Source: an uncultured Verrucomicrobiales bacterium (lineage in GTDB: Bacteria; Verrucomicrobiota; Verrucomicrobiia; Verrucomicrobiales; DEV007). Taken from it: DNA of 64,000 nt. Each line of letters opens with the position of its first letter. The stretch's first letter is position 1. The notes beneath the pieces are model-generated. The model had not been told where the DNA came from and did no database searches. It saw only the letters and a list, made by a program, of their open reading frames with translations. The translations under genes were made by a program, and so were the position numbers. Positions 54,396 through 62,666 of this stretch are shown one piece after another. The stretch spans positions 22,757 to 86,756 of the forward strand of contig CALAHF010000204.1 of assembly GCA_937891465.1 (NCBI GenBank). The letters are read 5' to 3'.

Positions 54396-55757
54396 ATGAT
54401 CAAGAGACTTACGTTGATGACGATTACGTTTGCGATTGCCGCCTCTGCTTTCGGGCAAGGCCCGCGCGCCAAAGGAAAGGGAGGTCCGCTTTCGATCGAA
54501 GGACAGGAGCTTCCGGAATTGACCGCATTCGACGAAAGCGGAAAAGAAGTGGCTCTGAAACAAGTTCTGAAAGGGCGGTATGGGGTGATTGTCTTTGGCT
54601 GCCTAACATGACCACCATTCATGCGAAACGTCCCCAGTTTGGAGACGGTCTATCAGGATTATAAAAACAAAGACGTGGCGTTTTTCTATGTTTATAAAGC
54701 GCTGGCTCACCCAGGGAAATCCGGTTTGGTCCAACCCTTGACTTTAGATGAGCGGTTGGCTCATGTTGCAAAAGCGAAGACTCAGCTGGGGACAAAAATT
54801 CCGTGGTTGGCGGATTCAATGACGAACGATTTGAAGCATGCGCTTGGGGAGCGAAACAACTCCGAGATGATTATTTCTCCAGACGGAAAAATCGTGATTG
54901 CTCGGAGTTGGAGTGATCCAGCGGTGCTTCGGACGGATCTTGCAGGTTTGGTCGGCAAATCGGCGAACACGACGACCATCGCCGATCTCGACGTCAAAAC
55001 GGAGTCGACGCGTCGTCCCGAAAAAGTGGCCACTGGCGTTGTGAAACTGATCCCGCGGAAGCAGGAAGCAGCGGTTCTGTCAGTCAAACCGATCGAGGTC
55101 AAGAGCGGTGAAGAGCCGCAACCGCTGTATGTTAAGCTCCGCGCGGAAGTCGATTCAGCTTCTTTGCGAAGTGGAAAAGGGGAGCTTTACCTTGGCTTTT
55201 TTATCGATCCGATTCATCGGGTTCACTGGAATAATTTGGCTCCGACGTTGACTTTTGAAATCAAAACTCCCGATGGCGTGACGTTGAGTAAAACCGCGGG
55301 TGAAGCACCCAAGCCTGAGGACGTTGATGCCGATGCGGATCCGCGAGAGTTTCTGGTCGATTATGATTTCGGTGGCTCTGATTCACCGGGTCCGCTCGAA
55401 GTTACCGTCAAATACTTTGCCTGCGATGACGATGACAAATGGTGCAGCGCCGCGACTCAGAAGTTTACCGTCGCTTGGACTGTGAATCGGGATGCCGGTA
55501 AAGTTTCGAAAGAACGACCGTCTGGTGGCGGTGGCTCAGGGGGAATGCGAACTTCGGGTCAGAAAGGAAAAGGGAAGGGCCAGATGATGTCTTCTGCGGA
55601 TATGATGAAGCGTTTAGATGCCAACGCGGATGGCAAAATTGTCGAGTCCGAAGCACGGGGTCCGGTCCAGCGAAACTTTGCGCGATTTGATGCGAATGAA
55701 GATGGCGCAGTCGATGCCGCCGAACTCAAAGCGGGGATGGAACAAATGCGGAGGTAG
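54396..55757 (+). CDS. Deiodinase-like selenoprotein (TGA at 54609 read as selenocysteine), with DsbD-like and EF-hand domains
   Basis: A single frame runs from ATG 54396 to TAG 55755 with one TGA, at 54609-54611. The text around it is VIVFGCLT-Sec-PPFMRNVPS, the deiodinase/thioredoxin active site (human deiodinases: T-Sec-PPF). The codons after it keep the family (LETVYQDYKNKDVAFFYVYK, ALAHPGKSGLVQPLTLDERL). The start begins a signal peptide (MIKRLTLMTITFAIAASAFG). Sec is about residue 72 of 453. After the thioredoxin fold come a DsbD-type domain (about 245-368; VTVKYFACDDDDKWCSAATQ) and a C-terminal EF-hand pair (LDANADGKIVESE, FDANEDGAVDAAE). The bacterial members are taken to be thiol- or halogen-handling oxidoreductases; the substrate is unknown. 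SelA-D and the tRNA-Sec are not in this window. Confidence 0.88.
54609..54650 (+). promoter_or_regulatory. Candidate bacterial SECIS hairpin after the selenocysteine TGA
   Basis: In bacteria the SECIS lies within about 40 bases downstream of the TGA, inside the coding region. Here GTCCCC (54630-54635) can pair with GGAGAC (54641-54646), with one mismatch, around an AGTTT loop holding the G expected in the apical loop. A second, outer pairing of GACC (54610-54613) with GGTC (54647-54650) closes it. SelB would bind the tip. The structure was folded by eye. Confidence 0.55.
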
Positions 55758-55771
55758 CGAAATTTTGGGAG

Positions 55772-55793
55772 GAGCAGCCTTTGAACGCTGCTC
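55772..55793. other. Hairpin between convergent genes
   Basis: GAGCAGC and GCTGCTC are perfect arms around CTTTGAAC, between the stops of the selenoprotein gene and the hydroxyacid dehydrogenase gene. No T-run follows on either strand, so it is at best a weak two-way terminator. Confidence 0.4.
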
Positions 55794-55807
55794 ACTCACG
55801 CATGCGG

Positions 55808-56767
55808 TTACACGACGCGATTTTCTTTCTCACCATTCAGAAAGGCGCGCAAATTAGAGGCAACGCCTTCAATTAGGCGGACGCGGGATTCGATCGAACT
55901 CCAGGCAGTGTGCGGCGTGATGAGCAGATTTGGGAGGCGTTCCAACAGCGGGTGACCCGCCGCTGGTGGCTCGGCTGAAAGGACATCGAGACCCGCACCG
56001 GCGATTTCTCCAGCTTTCAGCGCGGCCAACAGATCGGGTTCATTGACAAGGTCGCCCCGACCAGTGTTGATCAAAATCGCAGAGCTTTTCATCTGCGAAA
56101 GCGTTTCTGAATTGATGAGATGGTGGGTGTCATCCGTCAGCGGGCAGTGCAGCGAAATGACATCAGCCTCGGCAAAAAACGCTGCGCGCTCGAGTCGTGC
56201 GCGGTCCCCTGAACTACCTGCTCCATCGCGAGCCAGTCCGATCACGCGCATTCCAAAGGCTTCCGCCACATCGGCGACCGCTCCACCGATCGAGCCCAAT
56301 CCTGCAATACCCAGTGTTTTTCCGGCGAGTTCTGACACCGGAAAATCCAATCGCGTGAAATGCGGCGACGCAGCCCATTTTTCTGGTTCAGCAGCGAAGC
56401 GATGCACATTCGTCATCAAATTTAGAATCAGCGTGAACGTATGTTGAACCACTCCCGGCGTCGAATAACCGCTGACATTGCAAACTGCGATGCCACGCGA
56501 TTTTGCCGCCTCGAGGTCGACATTGTTCACACCAGTTGCGACGACCTGAATCAGTTTCAAATTCGGCGCGGCATCCATCGCATCGCCATTGATCACAACT
56601 TTGTTCGTCATGACAATTTCAGCATCCGCGATGCGATCATTCACCTCGTTGGGCGAAGTGATGGGAAAAGTCAAAAATTCACCCGACGCTTCGATTTCAG
56701 AAAAGTCGATGTCGTCGGCATCGGTGGTGTCGCGGTCGAGAAAAACGATTTTAGGAGGAGTGTTCAC
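55808..56767 (-). CDS. D-isomer-specific 2-hydroxyacid dehydrogenase (glycerate dehydrogenase-like)
   Basis: 319 residues, cytoplasmic. The NAD-binding motif is LGIAGLGSIGGAVADVAEAF (about 148-167). The catalytic Arg lies in ILINTGRGDLVNEPDLLAAL and the catalytic His in LLITPHTAWSSIESRVRLIE, with GAGLDVLSAEPPAAGHPLLE carrying the Glu between them. The wording is closest to HprA-type hydroxypyruvate/glycerate dehydrogenases. It reduces 2-keto acids such as hydroxypyruvate with NAD(P)H. It is followed, on the same strand and upstream, by the SDR and glycosyltransferase genes, which may or may not be co-transcribed. Confidence 0.88.
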   Translation of the reverse strand: MNTPPKIVFLDRDTTDADDIDFSEIEASGEFLTFPITSPNEVNDRIADAEIVMTNKVVINGDAMDAAPNLKLIQVVATGVNNVDLEAAKSRGIAVCNVSGYSTPGVVQHTFTLILNLMTNVHRFAAEPEKWAASPHFTRLDFPVSELAGKTLGIAGLGSIGGAVADVAEAFGMRVIGLARDGAGSSGDRARLERAAFFAEADVISLHCPLTDDTHHLINSETLSQMKSSAILINTGRGDLVNEPDLLAALKAGEIAGAGLDVLSAEPPAAGHPLLERLPNLLITPHTAWSSIESRVRLIEGVASNLRAFLNGEKENRVV

Positions 56768-56820
56768 TCTGGGATTTTCGGTAAAGGGGCAGGGGATGAG
56801 AGGATTAGTTGAATCGGATT

Positions 56821-57603
56821 TTACCCACGCAAATTCATATACCCACCGTCAATCTCATAAGACTGGCCGGTGATAAAGCTGGCGTCGTCGCTGCACAAAT
56901 AGAGCGCGAGTTTTCCAATTTCTGCTGGCTGAGCCATCCGGCCAATTGGCTGGGCTTCGCTGAGCTTTTGGAACATCTCCTCTTTGTTGTCAGGATAGGT
57001 TTTCTCCAAATATCCATCGACAAACGGCGTGTGAACCCGCGCTGGGCAAATACAGTTGCAGCGGATGTTGTCTTTGATGAAATCGGCCGCGACGGAAAAA
57101 GTCATCGTGTGAACGGCGCCTTTGCTGGTCGAATAAGCAAAGCGATCGGGCAAGCCGGCGACGGATGCGACGCTGGACATGTTGAGAACAACGCCGCCGC
57201 CCCGATTGATAAGCAGCGGAACAACTTGGTGAAGCATGTTGTAAACGCCTTTGACGTTCACGTTCATGATACGATCAAAATCTTCTGGCTCGGTGGAAAC
57301 GACGGTTCCGATGTGAGCGATACCGGCGTTGTTTACCAAAATATCGTAGCCGTCATGAGTGATCGAAGCTGATGCGATGGCGGCTTTCACTGATTTTTCG
57401 TCCGAAACGTCGCATTGAATGAAGCACGCTTTTCCGCCCGATTCGTTGATCGCGGCGGCGGCTTCCTTTCCAGAGACTTCATCAAAATCGAAGATGATCA
57501 CGCGGGCTCCTGCCTCAGCGAAAGTTTCGGCAATGGCCCGTCCGATGCCTTTTCCGGCTCCGGTGACGATGGCTGTTTTGTTTTCGAGTTGTGGTGCTGA
57601 CAT
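56821..57603 (-). CDS. Short-chain dehydrogenase/reductase
   Basis: 260 residues, classical SDR. TGAGKGIG is the NAD(P) loop (about 14-21), DVS and NNAG (about 90-93) are present, and the catalytic set is Ser in NMSSVASVAGLP with Tyr-x-x-x-Lys in YSTSK. The C-terminal segment CICPARVHTPFVDGYLEKTY and ASFITGQSYEIDGGYMNLRG is typical. It resembles 2-keto-3-deoxy-L-fuconate and BDH2-type dehydrogenases, so sugar-acid or hydroxybutyrate oxidation are candidates, but the exact substrate is open. It lies 9 bp after the glycosyltransferase gene. Confidence 0.9.
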   Translation of the reverse strand: MSAPQLENKTAIVTGAGKGIGRAIAETFAEAGARVIIFDFDEVSGKEAAAAINESGGKACFIQCDVSDEKSVKAAIASASITHDGYDILVNNAGIAHIGTVVSTEPEDFDRIMNVNVKGVYNMLHQVVPLLINRGGGVVLNMSSVASVAGLPDRFAYSTSKGAVHTMTFSVAADFIKDNIRCNCICPARVHTPFVDGYLEKTYPDNKEEMFQKLSEAQPIGRMAQPAEIGKLALYLCSDDASFITGQSYEIDGGYMNLRG

Positions 57604-57612
57604 TGGTTTTGA

Positions 57613-59124
57613 TCAGTTTGAGCGTTTCGCGGATTTTTTCAAGCACCAGAAGCAGACTGATTCGACCGCGAAAAGGGTAGCGAATGTGCCCCAGCAAATC
57701 CAGGAAAGCCATGGGATCCGCCACAAAGTTGCGTGCGCGAAGGGGAGTGATTCCTCGCTGTGAAAGTCGAGGTAATTGATCGGAAGCAATGCGCCGAGGA
57801 TCAGCCAACTTGGTTTTGGAAAGACACAAACGAAAGGCAGGACCCACGCAAAATACCAGGGGAACGCGGTGGGGCTTAGGATGAAAAGCGATCCGACGAC
57901 GATGCCAGCTTTTTGGGCGAGGTGAGTTTTGTCGCGAGTAGGGATGAGCGTCAGGATTCCAACGACAGCGATCAGCAGAATCGCGGAGAGAATTTTCGCG
58001 GATGGAAAAGGGAGTAGATTTCGAAAGATCGCGAAAAGCCCCGCGTTGTATTCCCAGTGAGCATTGTAGGTTTTTAGGCCGGAGAAAACGTGCTCGGGTC
58101 CCGCGTTGTTCCAGAGAAAATGGGGGGTGAATCCGACCGCGACCAGCGCACAAAAAATCGCGACAGGAACGACGAATCGGAAAAAGTGTCGCCCGTTTTT
58201 CTTGAAAGGACTTTCCACTAAAAGAATGGGGACCAGCAGAATCGAAAAGAATTTGGACAACGTGCCTGCCGCGAGGGCTGCTGCCGAAGTGATCTGGGAT
58301 TTTGATTTTACGGCGAGATAAACTGCTAAAACCGTGAAGAAAATCGGGACGGAATCGTAGTGCGCGGAGTTGGCGAATTCCTTCATGACGAGCGGATTCC
58401 ACGCGTAGAAAATCACGCCGAATGAATTTCGGCCGAGGGCTTTCAGGATTCCGACAACACAAAAAATTACGCCAACATCAAAAAGGATGAGGATGAATTT
58501 CAAACCAGCCAATGAATCCCCGAACAGCGCATGACTTGTCCAGAAAACGGCTTGAGCAACCGGCGGGTAAATCGTGGTGACCACTTTGTGGCTGACACGC
58601 TCGAACAGCACTGGGTTTTCATCTCGAAGCGCCGCAAGTTTTTGTAATGTCAGGATTTCTTCGGCGGAAAAATCGCGCCCCCGCCACGTCACGCCGGTGT
58701 GAGAATCGATGTAAGGAATTACAATTCCATTTTCCCAAATTTCCAGCGCGCCCGGCTCGAAAAGAAACGGATTGATCCCCGCTTTCGCGACTTTGCCATC
58801 CCACTGATAGCGATAGAAATCGCTTTCGTGGATCGGAGTGGAGGGGATGAGGATGATGCGAAACAGAATCGCAAAACCGATGATTAAGCGAAGCTGGAAT
58901 CGGGAGAGTGCGGACTTTTTCCAAAGCCCAAACGCTGTGCCGGCCATGATTGCAAACAGCGCGAAGTGGATGGTGAGATAGATTCCAGTGGGCATGGAAT
59001 CGTTGGATCGCTCATACGCAAAGCGATTTGAAACAATCGCCAGTCCGATCAGAATTACAGCATAAACCAAGCCTCCAAAACAGAGGTGGTGAGTTGATTT
59101 CTGCGGTGATAGTTGATTTTCCAA
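57613..59124 (-). CDS. Multi-pass membrane glycosyltransferase, GT87/mannosyltransferase type
   Basis: 503 residues, with about twelve membrane helices. After the second helix comes IHESDFYRYQWDGKVAKAGI followed by NPFLFEP, whose Asp residues are the catalytic loop of GT-C glycosyltransferases (GT87; polyprenol-phosphate mannosyltransferases). Further loops are VVTTIYPPVAQAVFWTSHAL, FYAWNPLVMKEFANSAHYDS and SPTAFPWYFAWVLPFVCVFP. These enzymes take sugar from a lipid-phosphate donor on the outer face of the inner membrane. The acceptor is not known. It is followed closely by the SDR gene. Confidence 0.82.
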   Translation of the reverse strand: MENQLSPQKSTHHLCFGGLVYAVILIGLAIVSNRFAYERSNDSMPTGIYLTIHFALFAIMAGTAFGLWKKSALSRFQLRLIIGFAILFRIILIPSTPIHESDFYRYQWDGKVAKAGINPFLFEPGALEIWENGIVIPYIDSHTGVTWRGRDFSAEEILTLQKLAALRDENPVLFERVSHKVVTTIYPPVAQAVFWTSHALFGDSLAGLKFILILFDVGVIFCVVGILKALGRNSFGVIFYAWNPLVMKEFANSAHYDSVPIFFTVLAVYLAVKSKSQITSAAALAAGTLSKFFSILLVPILLVESPFKKNGRHFFRFVVPVAIFCALVAVGFTPHFLWNNAGPEHVFSGLKTYNAHWEYNAGLFAIFRNLLPFPSAKILSAILLIAVVGILTLIPTRDKTHLAQKAGIVVGSLFILSPTAFPWYFAWVLPFVCVFPKPSWLILGALLPINYLDFHSEESLPFAHATLWRIPWLSWICWGTFATLFAVESVCFWCLKKSAKRSN

Positions 59125-59247
59125 GGAGCTAAAGCGTGACAGGATTCGCCAGAATCTCCCCTTTGAAACCCAATTGTCGAGTTTTACAAAACTCCCCCAA
59201 AATTATACTTCCCACTTTTGCCGTGCTCAGCGAGTATCTTCTTCCAC

Positions 59248-60279
59248 ATGATTATATTTGGAGTTATCTCAGGAGCCGTTCTCTGGTTTGTCATTCGGTG
59301 CGTTCTCACCGGATTTTACACTGTCGAACAAAATGAACGCGCTGTGGTCACCAGTTTTGGTAGGGCCCAGCGCATTAAAGGAAAATCGACGCTGGAATTG
59401 CCCATGGCTGAACATCTCAGTGATGAACACAAGAGCCGTTACAATTACCCGCAGCTTCGGGTGATGCAGCCCGGCGGTCCTTACGTCAAAATGCCCTGGC
59501 AGAAAGTCCACAAGGTGAATATCGCGATTGAAACTGCCAGTGTCGCCTTTGATCCCGAAAATCGATACGCTAACAACGAAGGAACTATTTTGGAGGCGGT
59601 CACGAAAGATCAGCTGAACATCGGGGTGACGGGCCAGATGCGTTACAAAGTGAGCGAGGAAAATCTCTACGCGTATCTTTTCGGGGTGAAACATCCGATT
59701 GCTCACATCATGGGCTATTTCGTTTCGATTCTGCGCGAGCGGATCGCGAATTTCGATGCCCCTGAAAAAAGCACACTCATTCCAATCGATTCTTTGCCTG
59801 ACGAGATTGCCGAAATTCTCCCGGGAGCGGGCGATGGGGAATCGTCTGAAACCATTGAAGGGGTCTCCGTCAACGATTTGCGGAAGAACCTAAACGATTT
59901 AAACGAGCAGATGACGACGGAATGTCTCAGCTCGGCTGCGCGTTACGGCATCGAACTTGACGCTTCGCTCATTACGGGGATCGATCCGCCACAGGACATT
60001 GAATCGGCGCTTGCGGCAATTAATACGGCTCACAACGAAGTGAGTGCTGACATCAGTTTGGCGAAAGCTGAGGCTGATCAGAAAATCGAGCAGTCCAAGC
60101 GGGCCGTTGAGATTCAGACGATGCGAGTCCAGGCGGAAGTCGAGCCACTCGAGCGCGTTGCGGCCGAGCTGACGGCTCTCAAATCGAACGGAGGATCGGC
60201 CTCGCTTGCCGGATATCTCAAAAACGTGCGGCTGCAGTTATTCCGTAAAGCCAAAAAAGTCATTCACGCAGAGAGCTGA
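59248..60279 (+). CDS. SPFH (stomatin/HflK-like) membrane protein
   Basis: The start is ATG 59248, which begins the single N-terminal helix (MIIFGVISGAVLWFVIRCVL). The SPFH domain follows (GFYTVEQNERAVVTSFGRAQ, GGPYVKMPWQKVHKVNIAIE, LNIGVTGQMRYKVSEENLYA), then a helical region about 200-330 (NDLRKNLNDLNEQMTTECLS, SADISLAKAEADQKIEQSKR) that would form the coiled wall of a ring. The paired SPFH gene starts 46 bp later. SPFH proteins make membrane microdomains or cages and often regulate proteases. Confidence 0.85.
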   Translation: MIIFGVISGAVLWFVIRCVLTGFYTVEQNERAVVTSFGRAQRIKGKSTLELPMAEHLSDEHKSRYNYPQLRVMQPGGPYVKMPWQKVHKVNIAIETASVAFDPENRYANNEGTILEAVTKDQLNIGVTGQMRYKVSEENLYAYLFGVKHPIAHIMGYFVSILRERIANFDAPEKSTLIPIDSLPDEIAEILPGAGDGESSETIEGVSVNDLRKNLNDLNEQMTTECLSSAARYGIELDASLITGIDPPQDIESALAAINTAHNEVSADISLAKAEADQKIEQSKRAVEIQTMRVQAEVEPLERVAAELTALKSNGGSASLAGYLKNVRLQLFRKAKKVIHAES

Positions 60280-60325
60280 TCGTCTGCATTTCAATTTTCT
60301 AATTTTCCTAACACCACACACTATT

Positions 60326-61258
60326 ATGGAACAGTTTTTTATCGCCCTCGCGGCCACTTTTATCGGATTGCTCATCGGCATCCCTATCATTCTTGGACTT
60401 TTTAAATTCGGCCTCTGGTTCACAACCGTGGACGAATCCCACTCGAAGGTTTTCGTCCTTTTCGGAAAAGTAATCGGCGTTGTAAGCGAGCCCGGCTTGC
60501 ACTTTCTGCCGATTAAGATCGGTCTTAAAGTCATTTTGGTCCGCTTTTTCGGAAAGGTCTACACGCTCGACACCCGAATGGATCAGCGTTATTTGCGAAG
60601 CCGTGCGGTGAACTCGGAAGAGGGAACCCCGGTTGGAATCGGTGTCTGGTATGAAATGCGCGTTAGCGATCCCGTCGCTTACCTTTTCGAAAACACCGAC
60701 CCTGAAGGTTCACTTCGGGCCAACGTGACCAATACGACCGTTCGTTGTCTCAGCAATATGCCGCTCGACGACATGATGCGGGACCGACACCGAATGAGCC
60801 GCGAAGTTCGCTCGGAAGTGTCACCCAAATCTGAGAGCTGGGGATACTCGCTCGGTTCGGTTTACATTCGAAAAGTCCATTTCCGCGATGATCACATGAT
60901 CGAGCAGATCGAGCAGAAGGTCGTCAACCGTCTCCGCCAGGTGACCTCGTTGATTCGTCAGGCCGGTGAAAACCAGGTCGATATCATCAAATCGAGAGCA
61001 GAACGCGAAGCGGCAATTGAGTTCGCGAAAGCGCATGCGGTCCGCCCACGGCTTGTTGGTAAGGCGCTCGGTGAAATTGGCAAAGACGAAGAAGTCGTCG
61101 AGACGCTTTTCAAAGTGCTTGAAGCTCAGGAGATTTTGTCAGGAAATGCTGATATTGTTCTGCTTCCGGCAGGCGGCAATAATGAAGTCCTGCAGGCTCT
61201 AGCGGCTCATGAAACTGGCGGGAACGGACCGAATATTCCTCCGTTGCGGAGATCGTAG
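60326..61258 (+). CDS. Second SPFH membrane protein
   Basis: The ATG at 60326 is chosen because it begins the membrane helix (FFIALAATFIGLLIGIPIIL, then LGLFKFGLWF); an earlier frame would start inside the previous gene. 310 residues: SPFH domain (SHSKVFVLFGKVIGVVSEPG, GTPVGIGVWYEMRVSDPVAY, VNRLRQVTSLIRQAGENQVD) and a coiled end (IIKSRAEREAAIEFAKAHAV). It is a different subtype from its upstream partner, so the two may form one hetero-ring as HflK and HflC do. No hflX or ftsH gene is near. Confidence 0.85.
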   Translation: MEQFFIALAATFIGLLIGIPIILGLFKFGLWFTTVDESHSKVFVLFGKVIGVVSEPGLHFLPIKIGLKVILVRFFGKVYTLDTRMDQRYLRSRAVNSEEGTPVGIGVWYEMRVSDPVAYLFENTDPEGSLRANVTNTTVRCLSNMPLDDMMRDRHRMSREVRSEVSPKSESWGYSLGSVYIRKVHFRDDHMIEQIEQKVVNRLRQVTSLIRQAGENQVDIIKSRAEREAAIEFAKAHAVRPRLVGKALGEIGKDEEVVETLFKVLEAQEILSGNADIVLLPAGGNNEVLQALAAHETGGNGPNIPPLRRS

Positions 61259-61328
61259 GTGGATAATTTTGCGAAGTTTAAGAATTCTCGTTACTCCTTT
61301 TGGGGGTAGCGGGATTTTTTTGCCCTTT

Positions 61329-61946
61329 TCACTCCCGCTCCAAAACAATCCGCACTGGTGCAAACGTCCGGCGGTGAAGCTCGCACGCGCCATGTTCATC
61401 CAAGGCTGCGAGGTGAATCTTGGTGCCGTAGCCTTTGTGCTTTTCGAAAACGTATTCAGGAAATTGCTTCGCGTATTCTAGCATCATGCGGTCGCGAGTG
61501 ACTTTTGCTATGATACTTGCCGCTGCGATGGAGAGGCTTTTTGAATCGCCTTTGATGATGCCGTCGTGAGGCTTCGGAAAACCTTTGATCGGCTTTCCGT
61601 CGATTAGCGCGATATCCGCCTCGATGGTAAGTCCTTCAAAAGCGAGGCGCATCGCTTTCCACGTGGCTTGGAGAATGTTGATTTCATCGATCTCCGGCGC
61701 GTGAATTATCCCGGCAGCCCAGATGATCTTTGAATCCGGCGCGGTGATTTCTTCGTAAATTAATTCGCGTTTTTTCTCGGAGAGTTGTTTGGAATCGTTT
61801 AGGAATGAATGTCGAAATCGAGGAGGCAAAATCACGGCTCCCGCCACGACCGGGCCGGCGAGGGGACCGCGGCCAGCTTCGTCGATGCCGGCGATGACTT
61901 TATACCCGCGTCGGCGAGCTTTGCGTTCGTAGCTGAGATCCGGCAT
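61329..61946 (-). CDS. rnhB: Ribonuclease HII
   Basis: 205 residues from ATG 61946 (MPDLSYERKARRRGYKVIAG); the frame extends upstream but overlaps the vanX-like gene. The active site includes GIDEAGRGPLAGPVVAGAVI (D-E-G-R-G), DSKQLSEKKRELI and SIAAASIIAKVTRD, and the C-terminal half has the usual KHKGYGTKIHLAALDEHGAC. It removes ribonucleotides from DNA and RNA of RNA-DNA hybrids, in the cytoplasm, using Mn/Mg. It lies 8 bp after the dipeptidase gene on the same strand. Confidence 0.96.
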   Translation of the reverse strand: MPDLSYERKARRRGYKVIAGIDEAGRGPLAGPVVAGAVILPPRFRHSFLNDSKQLSEKKRELIYEEITAPDSKIIWAAGIIHAPEIDEINILQATWKAMRLAFEGLTIEADIALIDGKPIKGFPKPHDGIIKGDSKSLSIAAASIIAKVTRDRMMLEYAKQFPEYVFEKHKGYGTKIHLAALDEHGACELHRRTFAPVRIVLERE

Positions 61947-61954
61947 CGGTCGAA

Positions 61955-62650
61955 TTAGCGTGGCATTGGAATTCCCAAATTTCCCGCGTTCACTTTGCGG
62001 ACGCCCGTGGCTTTCAAATCGTCGAAATGCCACCACTCGCTTTTGATGATCCGAAATCCTGCATTTCGCATAGCTTTCTGTAATCGTTCTACATTGGCTT
62101 TCACCTCCGGATCTCCTCCAACGTAGTTCGAGGCCGCTTTTCTGGAAAATTCATCAAACTTTGACGGCATCTTTAACGGCGCTCCATTCGCTTTTACCAA
62201 GGTCAAATCAACAGCGATTCCGTAACAGTGAAGGGAGAGGCCTTTTGACGGGGGAACCACGTATTTTGGATCACGAACCGCATCCCACAGCGCTTGATGC
62301 GCCTCGGGTGGCCGCCATGCATCCCACACTTTAATAGCGTAACCCTGTTTTTTCAGCTCTCGCTGTGCCTTATTCAGTTTTACTGCGGTGGACTTGTTCA
62401 CCAGACAAATCATGTCTTTCAAATAGAGCGGCTTTCCACTGGCCGAATTGATCGTGTATCGCAAATCGACAAACGATCCCGGCACCGCTGTCGTCATTTC
62501 GACCAAATTATAGCGCTTTGCCTTCTGAACCACTGCACGTTGCGCCTTATTCGGGCTGAAACGCCCGTGCGCCGTGCTAAAAATCAACAATGTGCAGAAA
62601 ATGATTACAGGAAGAAAGATCGGAAATCGGCGTCGGATGATTCGGCTCAT
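61955..62650 (-). CDS. D-alanyl-D-alanine dipeptidase, VanX/DdpX-like (M15D)
   Basis: 231 residues with a signal peptide (FPIFLPVIIFCTLLIFSTAH). The zinc and catalytic motifs of the family are present: KVWDAWRPPEAHQALWDAVR, SLHCYGIAVDLTLVKANGAP (S-x-H-x-x-x-x-x-x-D) and SEWWHFDDLKATGV (E-x-x-H). It hydrolyses D-Ala-D-Ala to recycle cell-wall fragments; with a signal peptide it should act in the periplasm, unlike the cytoplasmic VanX of vancomycin resistance. No van regulators, ligases or racemases are near, so there is no sign of a resistance cluster. It is divergent from the prepilin peptidase gene, 16 bp apart. Confidence 0.92.
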   Translation of the reverse strand: MSRIIRRRFPIFLPVIIFCTLLIFSTAHGRFSPNKAQRAVVQKAKRYNLVEMTTAVPGSFVDLRYTINSASGKPLYLKDMICLVNKSTAVKLNKAQRELKKQGYAIKVWDAWRPPEAHQALWDAVRDPKYVVPPSKGLSLHCYGIAVDLTLVKANGAPLKMPSKFDEFSRKAASNYVGGDPEVKANVERLQKAMRNAGFRIIKSEWWHFDDLKATGVRKVNAGNLGIPMPR

Positions 62651-62666
62651 TTAACTTTCAGATTTT

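Noticed and set aside
57515..58462. Long basic open frame on the minus strand inside the glycosyltransferase gene
   Set aside because: It lies in another frame of a clear membrane-protein gene and has no family resemblance.
61300..61360. Inverted repeat at the 3' end of rnhB as a terminator
   Set aside because: AGCGGGA and TCCCGCT pair only across a long loop with no T-run on the transcribed side.
61955..62650. VanX-like gene as part of a vancomycin-resistance cluster
   Set aside because: No ligase, racemase or regulator genes surround it, and the signal peptide points to periplasmic recycling.
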